Shown: positions 31,857 to 39,782 of the stretch, in pieces
How positions within the stretch are numbered: position 1 is the stretch's first letter
Layout of the letters: every line of letters starts with the position of its first letter
NCBI RefSeq assembly: GCF_012912105.1
Contig: NZ_QMEA01000054.1
Coordinates: 1-40,194 of the forward strand
Source of the DNA: Brasilonema sp. UFV-L1
GTDB lineage: Bacteria; Cyanobacteriota; Cyanobacteriia; Cyanobacteriales; Nostocaceae
DNA: 40,194 nucleotides
Reading direction: 5' to 3'
Position numbers and translations under genes: made by a program
Notes under the pieces: generated by a model
What the model saw: the letters and a program-made list of their open reading frames with translations, nothing else
Told to the model about the DNA's origin: nothing
Databases searched by the model: none

Positions 31857-34034
31857 TCATTTCCCATTCCCGACATTCAGCCCTGTCCAGTGAGCCGCAA
31901 AAGCCCACATATCCGCCGTTTTCTCAATGATCTTGTCGGTGGGCAAGCCCGCTCCATGTCCCGCCCGTGTCTCAATGCGGACAAGGTGAGGTTTGTCCCC
32001 AATCTCTGCCGCCTGGAGCGCGGCGACATATTTGAAGGTGTGCCCCGGCACCACGCGATCGTCCGTGTCGGCAGTGGTGGCGAGGATCGCGGGATATGCC
32101 TTGCCAGATTGGATGTTGTGATAAGGCGAATAGTTCAAGAGGTTACGGAAATCCGCTTCCTGTGCTGGAGATCCAAACTCGTCTACCCATGTTTTCCCGC
32201 TTGTAAACTGGTCGAAGCGGAGCATATCCATGACACCGACCTGGGGCAGCGCGGCAGCGAACAAATCCGATCGCTGATTGACGACTGCACCAATCAGGAG
32301 TCCGCCATTCGACCCGCCCTGAATCGCCAAACCGTCTTGTGGTGTGATTCCCTGCGCCTTCAGATACTCACTTGCGGCGATGAAATCGTCGAAGACGTTT
32401 TGCTTGTTCTGACGACGACCCGCTTCGTGCCATGCCTTGCCATACTCGGAACCGCCGCGAATATTAGCGATCGCATACACCCCACCCTGTTCGACCCACC
32501 CTAGCAACGCTGGCGAGAAATCGGGAAGTATAGGGATTCCATAGCCCCCATAGGCTGAGAGCACGGTCGGTGCTGGAGTGGTCACATCCTTGCGCCGGAC
32601 GATAAACATCGGGATACGGGTACCATCCTTTGAGTTGTAGAAACGCTGTTCGACTGCGATTCGGTTGAGATCGATCGCCACCTTGGGTTGTGCCCACACC
32701 CGCAACCTGTTGCTGGCGACATCGTATCGATAGATCGTGCTTGGAGTGTTGAAACTGGTGAAGATGAAGAAGGTTTCCGGGTCGCCCTGTTTGCCCTTAA
32801 AGCCGCCAGCGGTGCCGATACCAGGCAACTTCACTACACCCTCTGCCTTGCCATCCAGCGTGTAGCGTCGAACTTCCGTTTTCACGTCAGCCATGTAAGA
32901 GATCAGCAACCGTCCGCCGACCAGCGACGCATTGAGCAGAGCCGAATCCTGCTCTGGCACCACATCTCGGATGACTGGATCGGCGGCGATGTCCATCGTC
33001 ACCACCTTGAAGCGTGGCGCGTCCTGGGTGGTCATGAGGAAGAACTTCGTCCCCACATTGCCGATGAGATACCATCGGTTATCGACAGTATCGATCAGTT
33101 TGCGAGGCTTCCAATCAGCGCTCTTGAGGTCTACCACAGTCAGTGTGTTGCCGAGCGAAAGGGGCGTGGAAACGATTGTGAGATAACGCCCGTCTGCGGT
33201 GATGTCAGAGGTATGCAGCATATTTGGCTGATCCGGGGTTGCATAGATTCGGCGATCTTGCGCTTGGGGAGTGCCGATCGCATGAAAATAGACGGCATGG
33301 TTAGCTACGTTCGCTTGGGATGGGTCTCCCTGCTTCGGTTCAGGAAAACGGCTGTAGAAAAAGCCGGAGCCGTCCTTGGCCCATGCGATGGTGGGGCTGA
33401 ACCTCACCCATTTGACTTCATCGTCGAGCACCTTGCCCGTGTTTACGTCCAGCACCCGGATCGTGCGCCAGTCGCTGCCGCCATCCTGCACCGCATAAAC
33501 CACGCGCTTGCCGTCGTCAGATGCAGACCATTCGGCAAGTGCGATCGCTCCATCCTTTGCCCAGGTATTGGGATCGATCAGGACGCGCCCTGCACTATCT
33601 ACGCTGTCGCGGACATAGAGAACTTGTTGGTTCTGAAGTCCAGAATTGTAGAGGTAGAAATACCGTCCACCCTTTTTGACCGGAATAGAGAACTGCTCAT
33701 AGTTGTACAACTGCTTCAGTCGCTCCTTGAAGATATCTCGACCCGGCAGCGTATTGAGATAAGCGTTGGTGACTTTGTTCTGCGATTCGACCCAGGCGGC
33801 AACTTCCTTATCGTTGCGGATATCTTTTTCTAGCCAGCGATAGGGGTCGGCGACCTTCTGCCCGAAATGTTCTTCGACGACATCGACCCGCTTGGTTTCA
33901 GGATAGGTGATTGTAGGCATCATTGCTGTAGACTCCGTGCAAACGGAGGCGAAATGGGTAGTAAAGAGCAGCGCAAGCGTAAAAAGGGCTACGCGGCGCA
34001 TCGGTATCTTTTGAATCCTTTTTGCGAATGACAT
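31857..34034 (-). CDS. prolyl oligopeptidase, S9A family, exported
   Basis: A 725-residue serine peptidase. An N-terminal signal (about 12-40) suggests export to the periplasm. The beta-propeller covers roughly 75-430 and the alpha/beta hydrolase domain the rest. Catalytic residues by motif are Ser575 (GGSNGGLL), Asp658 or Asp659 (DTDDRVVP) and His693 (AGHGAG). It cleaves short peptides after proline. Base composition is visibly richer in G and C than the tail and NRPS genes, which suggests transfer, although HIP1-type octamers occur within it. A remnant of a paralogue lies downstream at 31279-31365. Confidence 0.95.
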   Translation of the reverse strand: MSFAKRIQKIPMRRVALFTLALLFTTHFASVCTESTAMMPTITYPETKRVDVVEEHFGQKVADPYRWLEKDIRNDKEVAAWVESQNKVTNAYLNTLPGRDIFKERLKQLYNYEQFSIPVKKGGRYFYLYNSGLQNQQVLYVRDSVDSAGRVLIDPNTWAKDGAIALAEWSASDDGKRVVYAVQDGGSDWRTIRVLDVNTGKVLDDEVKWVRFSPTIAWAKDGSGFFYSRFPEPKQGDPSQANVANHAVYFHAIGTPQAQDRRIYATPDQPNMLHTSDITADGRYLTIVSTPLSLGNTLTVVDLKSADWKPRKLIDTVDNRWYLIGNVGTKFFLMTTQDAPRFKVVTMDIAADPVIRDVVPEQDSALLNASLVGGRLLISYMADVKTEVRRYTLDGKAEGVVKLPGIGTAGGFKGKQGDPETFFIFTSFNTPSTIYRYDVASNRLRVWAQPKVAIDLNRIAVEQRFYNSKDGTRIPMFIVRRKDVTTPAPTVLSAYGGYGIPILPDFSPALLGWVEQGGVYAIANIRGGSEYGKAWHEAGRRQNKQNVFDDFIAASEYLKAQGITPQDGLAIQGGSNGGLLIGAVVNQRSDLFAAALPQVGVMDMLRFDQFTSGKTWVDEFGSPAQEADFRNLLNYSPYHNIQSGKAYPAILATTADTDDRVVPGHTFKYVAALQAAEIGDKPHLVRIETRAGHGAGLPTDKIIEKTADMWAFAAHWTGLNVGNGK

Positions 34035-34176
34035 TGCTTTCTCCTTTGTCGTCTGAAATGGTTTGACTACATTTTTGTGGCAGCTTGATCTGGAGTGTAT
34101 TAAGTTCTAATGCTTGATTTCTTCCAGATTCTTATGGTAAAGAACGAGTTCGTTTCGGCATCGTCCGATTGAAACA

Positions 34177-34554
34177 TTAACGTTCAGAATTAACTCGCCA
34201 TGTAATCACAATGACTTCCGCAAATATTAAGACAACTAATAGCCGCGAAAACGCTCCTAAAATGGCTTCCATCGTCCAGTTTTGACTCTGAGCCTCCCAG
34301 ATCGTCACCACAATATTTACTCCAATTACCAACCAGGGTAGAATGACCGCTGAATTCCGTCTGCGATAGAAGCCGAGCGTCGCCTCGCGCCAAAATGGGA
34401 AGGTACTGAGAAAACAAACAAAGTAGGACGCTCCTGCACTGGCGAACAAGCTGGTTTGAAGACTTGAAGGCAGGTTCGGGTATCCAAGCGCGATCGCCGT
34501 CAAGCAAGCTCCCAGCGCTAGATACAGGAAAGTAAACAAGGTAAATCGTTTCAT
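34177..34554 (-). CDS. small membrane protein of unknown function
   Basis: A 125-residue protein with four likely membrane helices (about 5-25, 33-50, 68-85 and 98-118) and a positively charged loop between the second and third (REATLGFYRRR). No family recognised. It lies 22 bases downstream of the 99-aa gene and probably belongs to the same minus-strand unit. Confidence 0.6.
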   Translation of the reverse strand: MKRFTLFTFLYLALGACLTAIALGYPNLPSSLQTSLFASAGASYFVCFLSTFPFWREATLGFYRRRNSAVILPWLVIGVNIVVTIWEAQSQNWTMEAILGAFSRLLVVLIFAEVIVITWRVNSER

Positions 34555-34576
34555 TTTTTTCTCTTTCTAATAAAGC

Positions 34577-34876
34577 TTATTCTCTGTACCAGACACGTAC
34601 ACATTGAAAGCAATTGACTGTAACGCCCTGGCTGATCATCACTGGGTAGACCCCATTACTGACTGTCACGCCGTAGACACCATCACTTGTGCTTTTCAAG
34701 CTATCTGGTAAAACAACGGTTTCAACATTGATCACCTGTATCGTTGTACTTGCAATCCACTGATTGACTTCACTCATAACCTCAGAGAAGAATTCATATT
34801 CGGAAGGGCCGCCGAAGGGACCCCGTTTAGTAATCCGAGGCGCAAAATCTTTGTACTGAATCATTTGATTTACCAC
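34577..34876 (-). CDS. conserved small cytosolic protein of unknown function
   Basis: A 99-residue protein without signal or membrane segment. It has a FGGPSEYEFFSEVMSEVNQWI helix followed by beta-rich sequence ending QCVRVWYRE. The pattern VINVETVVLP and the closing VRVWY look like a compact conserved fold, but I cannot name its family. It lies downstream of a CPBP protease gene on the same strand. Confidence 0.55.
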   Translation of the reverse strand: MVNQMIQYKDFAPRITKRGPFGGPSEYEFFSEVMSEVNQWIASTTIQVINVETVVLPDSLKSTSDGVYGVTVSNGVYPVMISQGVTVNCFQCVRVWYRE

Positions 34877-34992
34877 CTTAAAACTGTAGAGTTGAGCATC
34901 AATTCAAGTAGTGGGCATCGCCCACCATTTTTAAAACCTTTCACGGTAAAGCTTTGTGGGCAGTGCTAGCTCTACGAGATTTATTCCAAAAC

Positions 34993-35784
34993 TTAGACAA
35001 ATCTTGCCAGCAAAAGACGAAGAGCAAAGGAAAAGGCATGAACGCTGATATGAGCTAACATTGCAGCTTCTAGCGAATATTGCCAAAAGAGCCAGCCAAA
35101 CGCAATCCCCACAATCCCATTCAGTAACAACGCCCGAATAATCACAACTGGAGTGAGGGAAACGATCGCGGCAGTCGCGGGCAGGTGTAAAAGTCCAAAT
35201 ACCAACGCGGCTAAAACGATCGCACCCTGGTAAATCCCTTGGCTTGGCAACGTAACGCCTTGTTTTAGCCCTTTCCACGCGATCCAAACAAGCAGCGACA
35301 TTAAACCCCAGCGCATCAAAATTTCCTCAGTGATGCCGCCATAGAACATTGCTGTGAGCAAATTCAACCAACTTGGCTCTGTATTATTTGCTGCCCGTAG
35401 CGCTTCAGGTAGGACAGGTTGCATCAACTGATCGAGCAACAAGAGAACGATCGTCGCTGCTGCACCCACACCCAAGCTCCACTTCATCTCAACGGCAAAA
35501 GATGGAGACTTAGCGGTGTGAAACACCCAATGATCAATCAAATGGGAGCGTAATCCAACACGATAAGCACAACCAATTCCAATCAGAATGCTGATTGCCA
35601 GTAGAACTGTAAGCTGTAGTCCTTGCAGAAGCAGTAAAACCCACAGTGGAGGCACTTTTTCCAGTGCTTCTGGAGACAGTTTTGCTAACTGTTGCTCGAC
35701 TAAAGGAATAGATGTAATCGTAACCATCAAAATTCCCACACTGCCGAGTACAAATAAAAGTCCGAATTGTTTCAGAATTGCCAT
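34993..35784 (-). CDS. CPBP family intramembrane metalloprotease (CAAX-type), first of three
   Basis: A 263-residue membrane protein with about seven to eight helices. Motif 1 is EEILMRWG (Glu-Glu-x3-Arg), motif 2 FGLLHLP, and the third motif region LAHISVHAF has His where many members have Asn. The family (Abi/Rce1-like) includes CAAX-type proteases and bacteriocin-related proteins. Substrate is unknown. It is more AT-rich and less like its two neighbours, so the three are not a simple tandem duplication. Confidence 0.85.
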   Translation of the reverse strand: MAILKQFGLLFVLGSVGILMVTITSIPLVEQQLAKLSPEALEKVPPLWVLLLLQGLQLTVLLAISILIGIGCAYRVGLRSHLIDHWVFHTAKSPSFAVEMKWSLGVGAAATIVLLLLDQLMQPVLPEALRAANNTEPSWLNLLTAMFYGGITEEILMRWGLMSLLVWIAWKGLKQGVTLPSQGIYQGAIVLAALVFGLLHLPATAAIVSLTPVVIIRALLLNGIVGIAFGWLFWQYSLEAAMLAHISVHAFSFALRLLLARFV

Positions 35785-35812
35785 TGGTTTAATCTCCAGA
35801 TGATCCGTCCTA

Positions 35813-36574
35813 TCAGCCCGTGCTGGTGAACAACACCATCAACAGGAACGAGGGCAGGTTGAAAACGAAGTGGACGACGAGACCGGGCCAGATCGATCCG
35901 CTGCGGCGGAAGACCTCGGCGGTGGCGAGACCAGCTACCACAGCAGCGGGAAAGATGTTGTTGATCCCATGCATGAGAGCGAAGATCACAGTGCTGCCCA
36001 CGACCCCAACGAACGGGCCGTAGCGCAGCAGCGCGTTGGTGACGATGCCTCGGTAGAGCAGTTCCTCACCAAAGGGTGAGAAGACGGCAATGAACACCGT
36101 GCTCAAAACCAGAGACACTAACCCGCCGCGAGCGCCATCTCCGTAAACATCCTGGACATTGTTCGAGTCCCCAGTGATCTGAACCCAGGCTAGGATCGCC
36201 AGACTCTTGAGCACGAAGGCAACCAGTCCTACTCCGATGCCGATCAGGAGCCAGCGTCCGGAGGTTCGACGCACGCCGAAGGCACTCAGGGAACGAATCC
36301 GCAGCCGCGCAGCCACCGCGAACGCGATCAGCGTGGCGACACCAGTCCATGAAGTTAGGATCAGACCGTAGACCACGGGATCAAGACCGAGTCGCCTGAA
36401 CTGCGAGACACCTCCGAACCCTAGAGCCAAATAGACGACGAGACCGACAGCGATCTCAAGCCAGCCCGGACGGGCAACCTTGTTGGGCTGAACCGAGGAC
36501 GCGGCAGAGGGCTTCCCTGGCTGCTGCGGGTAGTTAGAAGGCACTTTAGACATGATGATCAACTCCTTTGGCAC
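35813..36574 (-). CDS. CPBP family intramembrane metalloprotease, second of three
   Basis: A 253-residue membrane protein. It has a Pro/Ser/Gln-rich cytosolic N-terminus (about 1-35), then about eight helices. Motifs: GEELLYRG (Glu-Glu-x2-Tyr-Arg), FALMHGINN and VVHFVFN, all complete, so catalytic activity is plausible. It is clearly GC-rich. It starts 30 bases after the third CPBP gene ends and is the middle of a three-protease run controlled, by position, by the TetR gene. ATG alternatives exist at residue 8. Confidence 0.88.
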   Translation of the reverse strand: MPKELIIMSKVPSNYPQQPGKPSAASSVQPNKVARPGWLEIAVGLVVYLALGFGGVSQFRRLGLDPVVYGLILTSWTGVATLIAFAVAARLRIRSLSAFGVRRTSGRWLLIGIGVGLVAFVLKSLAILAWVQITGDSNNVQDVYGDGARGGLVSLVLSTVFIAVFSPFGEELLYRGIVTNALLRYGPFVGVVGSTVIFALMHGINNIFPAAVVAGLATAEVFRRSGSIWPGLVVHFVFNLPSFLLMVLFTSTG

Positions 36575-36604
36575 ATTTGCTTATGGTTTTACGAACTAAC
36601 GAGA

Positions 36605-37591
36605 TCACCGACGACTAATTCGATCGCTCTGGGAAACGGGTTCGGATGCCTCGTCGCGTTTGAACACCTTATAGGCGATCGCCAGGAACACAGGGATTGC
36701 AACCAGCACTGATAGCGCCCCGTAGGTCGCGTGGTACTTGCTGATTGTGAACAGAGCTGGTGTGGTCACGGCACTTCCAGTGATGTTGAACAGGAGGATA
36801 CCGCCGATGTTGTTCGCGAAGTGTACGCCGATGGCGAGTTCAGTGGTTCCGTCAATCAACGAAACCACAGTCCACAACAGACCCGGAACGAGGAAGTAGT
36901 TGGAAAAAACCGTGAGCCAGCCGCCTGCCTGCGCCTCCGGGTTGAGGAGGTGCGGCAGGGTGAATATCACAGCCGACAGGAGCGCCAGAAAGACGCGGTT
37001 GGTCCAAATGAGGCTTGCGCCCTGCACGATATATCCCCGGAAAAAAAGCTCCTCGGTGGTGGTCTGGATCGCGGTAAGAACCAGTGCGATCGGGACGAAG
37101 AAGACGAAGCTCGTGAGGTCGGAATAGAAGGAGAAGCTGTCGGGGTAGAAGAGGTACTGTCCCAGCCCACCTATCAGGCAGAATGGCACGAACCACGCCA
37201 CGAACCCGTGACCGACACGGTGCCAGCTTATCTTCTCCCGCGCCGTGATCAGTGTCAGGGGATGACGACGGTGGATGAGGGAGACGGCGATGAGAATCCC
37301 GCCGAGAAAGAACGGGAACCCCATCATGATCACCAGGAAGCTCCCCACGGAACCGAACCCGGAGAAATCCGCCCGACGGAACGCCGCGAAACCCTCCTGT
37401 CCGTCAAGCGCGAACGCCACGAGCGCGCTAGCGACGCTGCCGACAACCAACCACGAAACGAGTATGACTAACAGTCCCAGGAGATACCGCCACCACCGAT
37501 GTCCACCTCTCTGGGCAACCTCCACGTAAGTCGCGTCTTTGACTTCGCTTAGGTTTCTCTTCTTTCCTTCATCTTTATCTCCCTCACTCAT
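36605..37591 (-). CDS. CPBP family intramembrane metalloprotease, third of three
   Basis: A 328-residue membrane protein with a charged N-terminus (about 1-35) and about eight helices. Motifs: TTEELFFRGYIVQ, FTLPHLLNPE and GVHFANN, complete for a CPBP protease. GC-rich, with codon choice resembling actinobacterial genes. It starts 50 bases after the TetR gene ends on the same strand. Confidence 0.88.
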   Translation of the reverse strand: MSEGDKDEGKKRNLSEVKDATYVEVAQRGGHRWWRYLLGLLVILVSWLVVGSVASALVAFALDGQEGFAAFRRADFSGFGSVGSFLVIMMGFPFFLGGILIAVSLIHRRHPLTLITAREKISWHRVGHGFVAWFVPFCLIGGLGQYLFYPDSFSFYSDLTSFVFFVPIALVLTAIQTTTEELFFRGYIVQGASLIWTNRVFLALLSAVIFTLPHLLNPEAQAGGWLTVFSNYFLVPGLLWTVVSLIDGTTELAIGVHFANNIGGILLFNITGSAVTTPALFTISKYHATYGALSVLVAIPVFLAIAYKVFKRDEASEPVSQSDRISRR

Positions 37592-37641
37592 GGGTATATG
37601 TAGTGCTTGGATCGGGTTGCTAATTGCCTTTGCGATTGTTT

Positions 37642-38310
37642 TCAGGGATCGACCGGGTCCCCGACGGCTCCACCAGTGGCTACGCGCACGGCATGAGCCA
37701 TGTGCTTGATCGGGTTGCCGAGAGAGGCGCGATCAGCTCCTGCCATCAGGGCGGCACTGACATCTTCACTAATGACGCGCAAGACTGCGGTGGCAGCCGC
37801 CGCGTGCAGCCGCACCTCGATATCGTCAGCCGAACGGCGCAGGCGATCCGCGATGATCTCAGCCAACTCGCGCTCGATTCGATCGTGAGTCATTAGCCAA
37901 GCCGCACGCAGATCCGGCTCTTTTTCAGCTAGCACGGTCATCTTGATCACGGCATCGTCGTAGGACTGCTGATCGGGATTCTTGGGGCGATTCGTCGCCC
38001 ACTCGAAGAGGTGATCTTCGAGGGAAACCTCCCGAGGCCAGCGGCGCAACACCGCCACACACTCCTCGACATCCTGCGCCAAGACAGGCTCAGCACAGCT
38101 TTCCTTGTTACGAAAGTACCGCCACAAGGTACGTACCGAGATTCCTACCGCGTTTGCGATTTGCTCACCGCTCGTGGCGGCGACACCGTGTTCCCAGAAC
38201 AAACGCGCCGCCTCCCGCGAAATCTCCAGACGCATCCGCTGATGCCGCTGCTCACGCATCCCCCCTGATTTGTGATCGTTCGTCGTATCGCTGTCACTAT
38301 CACTCCTCAT
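37642..38310 (-). CDS. TetR/AcrR family regulator
   Basis: A 222-residue repressor. The helix-turn-helix is at about 40-75 (AARLFWEHGVAATSGEQIA, then VGISVRTLWRYFRNKE). The C-terminal ligand domain is helical with no recognised ligand. The sequence style (SVRTLWRYFRNKESC, Asp/Arg-rich) is like actinobacterial TetR proteins. It heads the minus-strand protease set, and two palindromic sites lie just upstream of its start. Autoregulation and control of the CPBP genes are inferred. ATG at residue 18 is an alternative start. Confidence 0.9.
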   Translation of the reverse strand: MRSDSDSDTTNDHKSGGMREQRHQRMRLEISREAARLFWEHGVAATSGEQIANAVGISVRTLWRYFRNKESCAEPVLAQDVEECVAVLRRWPREVSLEDHLFEWATNRPKNPDQQSYDDAVIKMTVLAEKEPDLRAAWLMTHDRIERELAEIIADRLRRSADDIEVRLHAAAATAVLRVISEDVSAALMAGADRASLGNPIKHMAHAVRVATGGAVGDPVDP

Positions 38311-38332
38311 AGCCGTCTTTCTTTTCCATACT

Positions 38333-38365
38333 TGTCATTTAATGACAAAATGACACTAAATGACA
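38333..38365. promoter_or_regulatory. twin palindromic operators upstream of TetR gene
   Basis: TGTCATTTAATGACA (38333-38347) is a perfect 7-bp dyad around one base. TGACACTAAATGACA (38351-38365) repeats it with one arm changed. The spacing of 18 bp centre to centre suits two repressor dimers. They start 23 bases before the TetR ATG. Confidence 0.75.
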
Positions 38366-38577
38366 TACCTCGCAAGAGGTAGCTTTGCCGACAGTGTTAT
38401 TGAACTTAGGACTGATGCTTTTGTGCGAGATTGTGATAGCGCCACAAGGATTAGGTCGTTAAAACTCGATCGCTGATATCAGCTCAGGTGTATGAACCGA
38501 ATCAGAGGTACAACTCTTGGTTAGCACTCGCCAAACACTTTGTTTTGCAGGAATACATCCTGAATTTTGCAGATCAT

Positions 38578-38958
38578 TTACGCCGCGCTGCTAGTTTCAT
38601 CCTTGTCCTCAGTTTTGATCACGAAAGCCCTTAATTCGATAATCTTGTCGCCGCGAAAGCGCCAGATGTCGCAGTACGAGTAATCAGACGCCTTCCCGTC
38701 TTCGTCCTTGATTGTTATGTCGCCGAGTGCCGTGACGAAATCACCCTCAGCGATTAAGTTAGCGACCATAAACTTTGGCGGCTCTACGTATGTCGTTGCC
38801 ATCCATTGGCGAACGGCTTCTTTTCCTTTAAGGGTCTTGTCGCCTACAAACGTCCAATGCGTGTCGTCGGCGCAGAACGACAAGAATCCTTCATTGTTGC
38901 CTGAGCGCAATCGCCGCGTTTGCCTCTTCTAAGATTGCTTTATTTTTATCTGACATCT
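38578..38958 (-). pseudogene. NTF2/SnoaL-like protein, single frameshift near 38905
   Basis: The start ATG 38958 has a strong site AGGAGAG and gives MSDKNKAILEEANAAIA, then a stop. The rest continues in another frame from about 38910: GNNEGFLSFCADDTHWTFVG, KGKEAVRQWMATTY, and DYSYCDIWRFRGDKIIELRAF, which is a complete SnoaL/NTF2-like fold of about 125 residues. One base gained or lost separates the halves. It may be a real broken gene or a sequence error. Members are small alpha-beta proteins with varied or unknown functions. Confidence 0.7.
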
Positions 38959-39072
38959 GAATCTCTCCTCTGTTCAAGTGGATGCTTTAACGGAGCGGGA
39001 GCGGTTTTTCTGTTGGCGTGTCCTTCTCCTTAGCGTAGCCGCCGAATCATCCCGTTGCCGCTTGTGCAAAAC

Positions 39073-39234
39073 TCACGGAACAATTGCAGTGACGCGGATT
39101 TCAATACGCATTTTTGGAAGTCCAAGAGCTGCAACTCCTACCTCTGTCCAAATTGGGGCATGGTTGGGCATGTAATGACGAAATAGCTTGACCATCACAT
39201 CGTTAACCTCTGGAGGAAATCCTCCAACATGGTA
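39073..39234 (-). pseudogene. C-terminal fragment of a RidA (YjgF) family protein
   Basis: Fifty-three residues (from YHVGGFPPEVNDVMVK to MRIEIRVTAIVP) match the second half of RidA-type imine deaminases, including the PNHAPIWTEVGVAAL strand. The N-terminal half is missing. The break, at about 39235, lies next to direct repeat S and the phage-type HNH gene, so it marks the right end of the 8-kb block. Confidence 0.7.
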
Positions 39235-39238
39235 AGAA

Positions 39239-39258
39239 TTTTGGACTTTGGACAAAAA
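39239..39258 (+). repeat. 20-bp direct repeat S, right copy
   Basis: TTTTGGACTTTGGACAAAAA, identical to 4617-4636. It separates the RidA fragment from the HNH gene. Confidence 0.75.
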
Positions 39259-39279
39259 AGTATTGTTCTTGCCATTCAA

Positions 39280-39684
39280 TCACTTTTTATCACCTTCTTT
39301 GTCGCTACGGAAAGATTTCTTTGACGTGGGTTTACGTTTACGCTTGGCTCTTGTCTTAGCAGCGTTCGCGGCGTGAAACTTTGCATCATATCTAAGATGG
39401 CAGACTGAGCAAAGGGCTTTTAGATTACTAGCTGCATTATTGGTCGTGTCATGGTCTAAGTGCGCGGTCGTTAACACAAATCGGATTTTCTTTTCGCAGC
39501 ATTCCAGATAGAGAGCTTTGGATTTCTTAGCTAATCTGTATTTGAATTCGTCCCATGACTCATTAGGACGACGGCAAGGACGTTGGCACTCTTGACAAGT
39601 CCAGTCAGCGTTAGTCTTGACAGCAAGCGCTATTGACTTCCAATCAGGCGGGTACTTCTTCCGATTCATCGGCATTTTTGTCAA
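39280..39684 (-). CDS. HNH endonuclease, phage type
   Basis: A 134-residue basic protein. The zinc pairs are C30-x2-C33 and C92-x2-C95 followed by His96; the HNH core is AHLDH (75-79), Asn87 and CHxxYD. The tail is Lys/Arg-rich. Such genes lie near terminase genes of phages or act as homing enzymes. Palindrome copy G lies within its last codons and so contributes SKKSFRSD to the protein. Ribosome site not evident. Confidence 0.85.
   Translation of the reverse strand: MTKMPMNRKKYPPDWKSIALAVKTNADWTCQECQRPCRRPNESWDEFKYRLAKKSKALYLECCEKKIRFVLTTAHLDHDTTNNAASNLKALCSVCHLRYDAKFHAANAAKTRAKRKRKPTSKKSFRSDKEGDKK
39302..39327. repeat. 26-nt palindrome, copy G (inside HNH gene)
   Basis: Arms TCGCTACGGAAA and TTTCTTTGACGT around spacer GA. 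It is the only copy that lies inside a coding sequence, near the HNH gene's 3' end. Confidence 0.8.
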
Positions 39685-39752
39685 ACCAAACGTGTTTTTG
39701 TTAAAGATAAGTTATGTAAGCTGTTTCTCTACTCCGGTTATTTTGAGCTTAA

Positions 39753-39772
39753 AGGGCGGTGCAATCCGCCCT
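39753..39772 (-). terminator. terminator after SAP-domain gene
   Basis: Arms AGGGCGG and CCGCCCT with a 6-nt loop. On the minus strand TTTAAGC follows. It lies 10 bases beyond the SAP gene stop. Confidence 0.65.
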
Positions 39773-39782
39773 AGTAGATTTG

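Noticed and set aside
31818-32504. Plus-strand ORF of 228 codons near the oligopeptidase 3' end
   Set aside because: Antisense shadow of the oligopeptidase catalytic domain, with no recognisable family.
32688-33833. Long plus-strand ORF (381 codons) opposite the prolyl oligopeptidase gene
   Set aside because: It is antisense to a gene with complete catalytic motifs. GC-rich codons on one strand commonly open a mirror frame.
36731-37471. Plus-strand ORF (246 codons) opposite the third CPBP gene
   Set aside because: It is very rich in Glu, Arg, Asp and Gly without any fold pattern, and antisense to a clear membrane protease.
4617-39258. Reading the 20-bp repeat pair as att sites of one integrated element
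   Set aside because: No integrase gene is present, and the interval contains tail genes that belong with the outside genes. Kept only as a junction observation.
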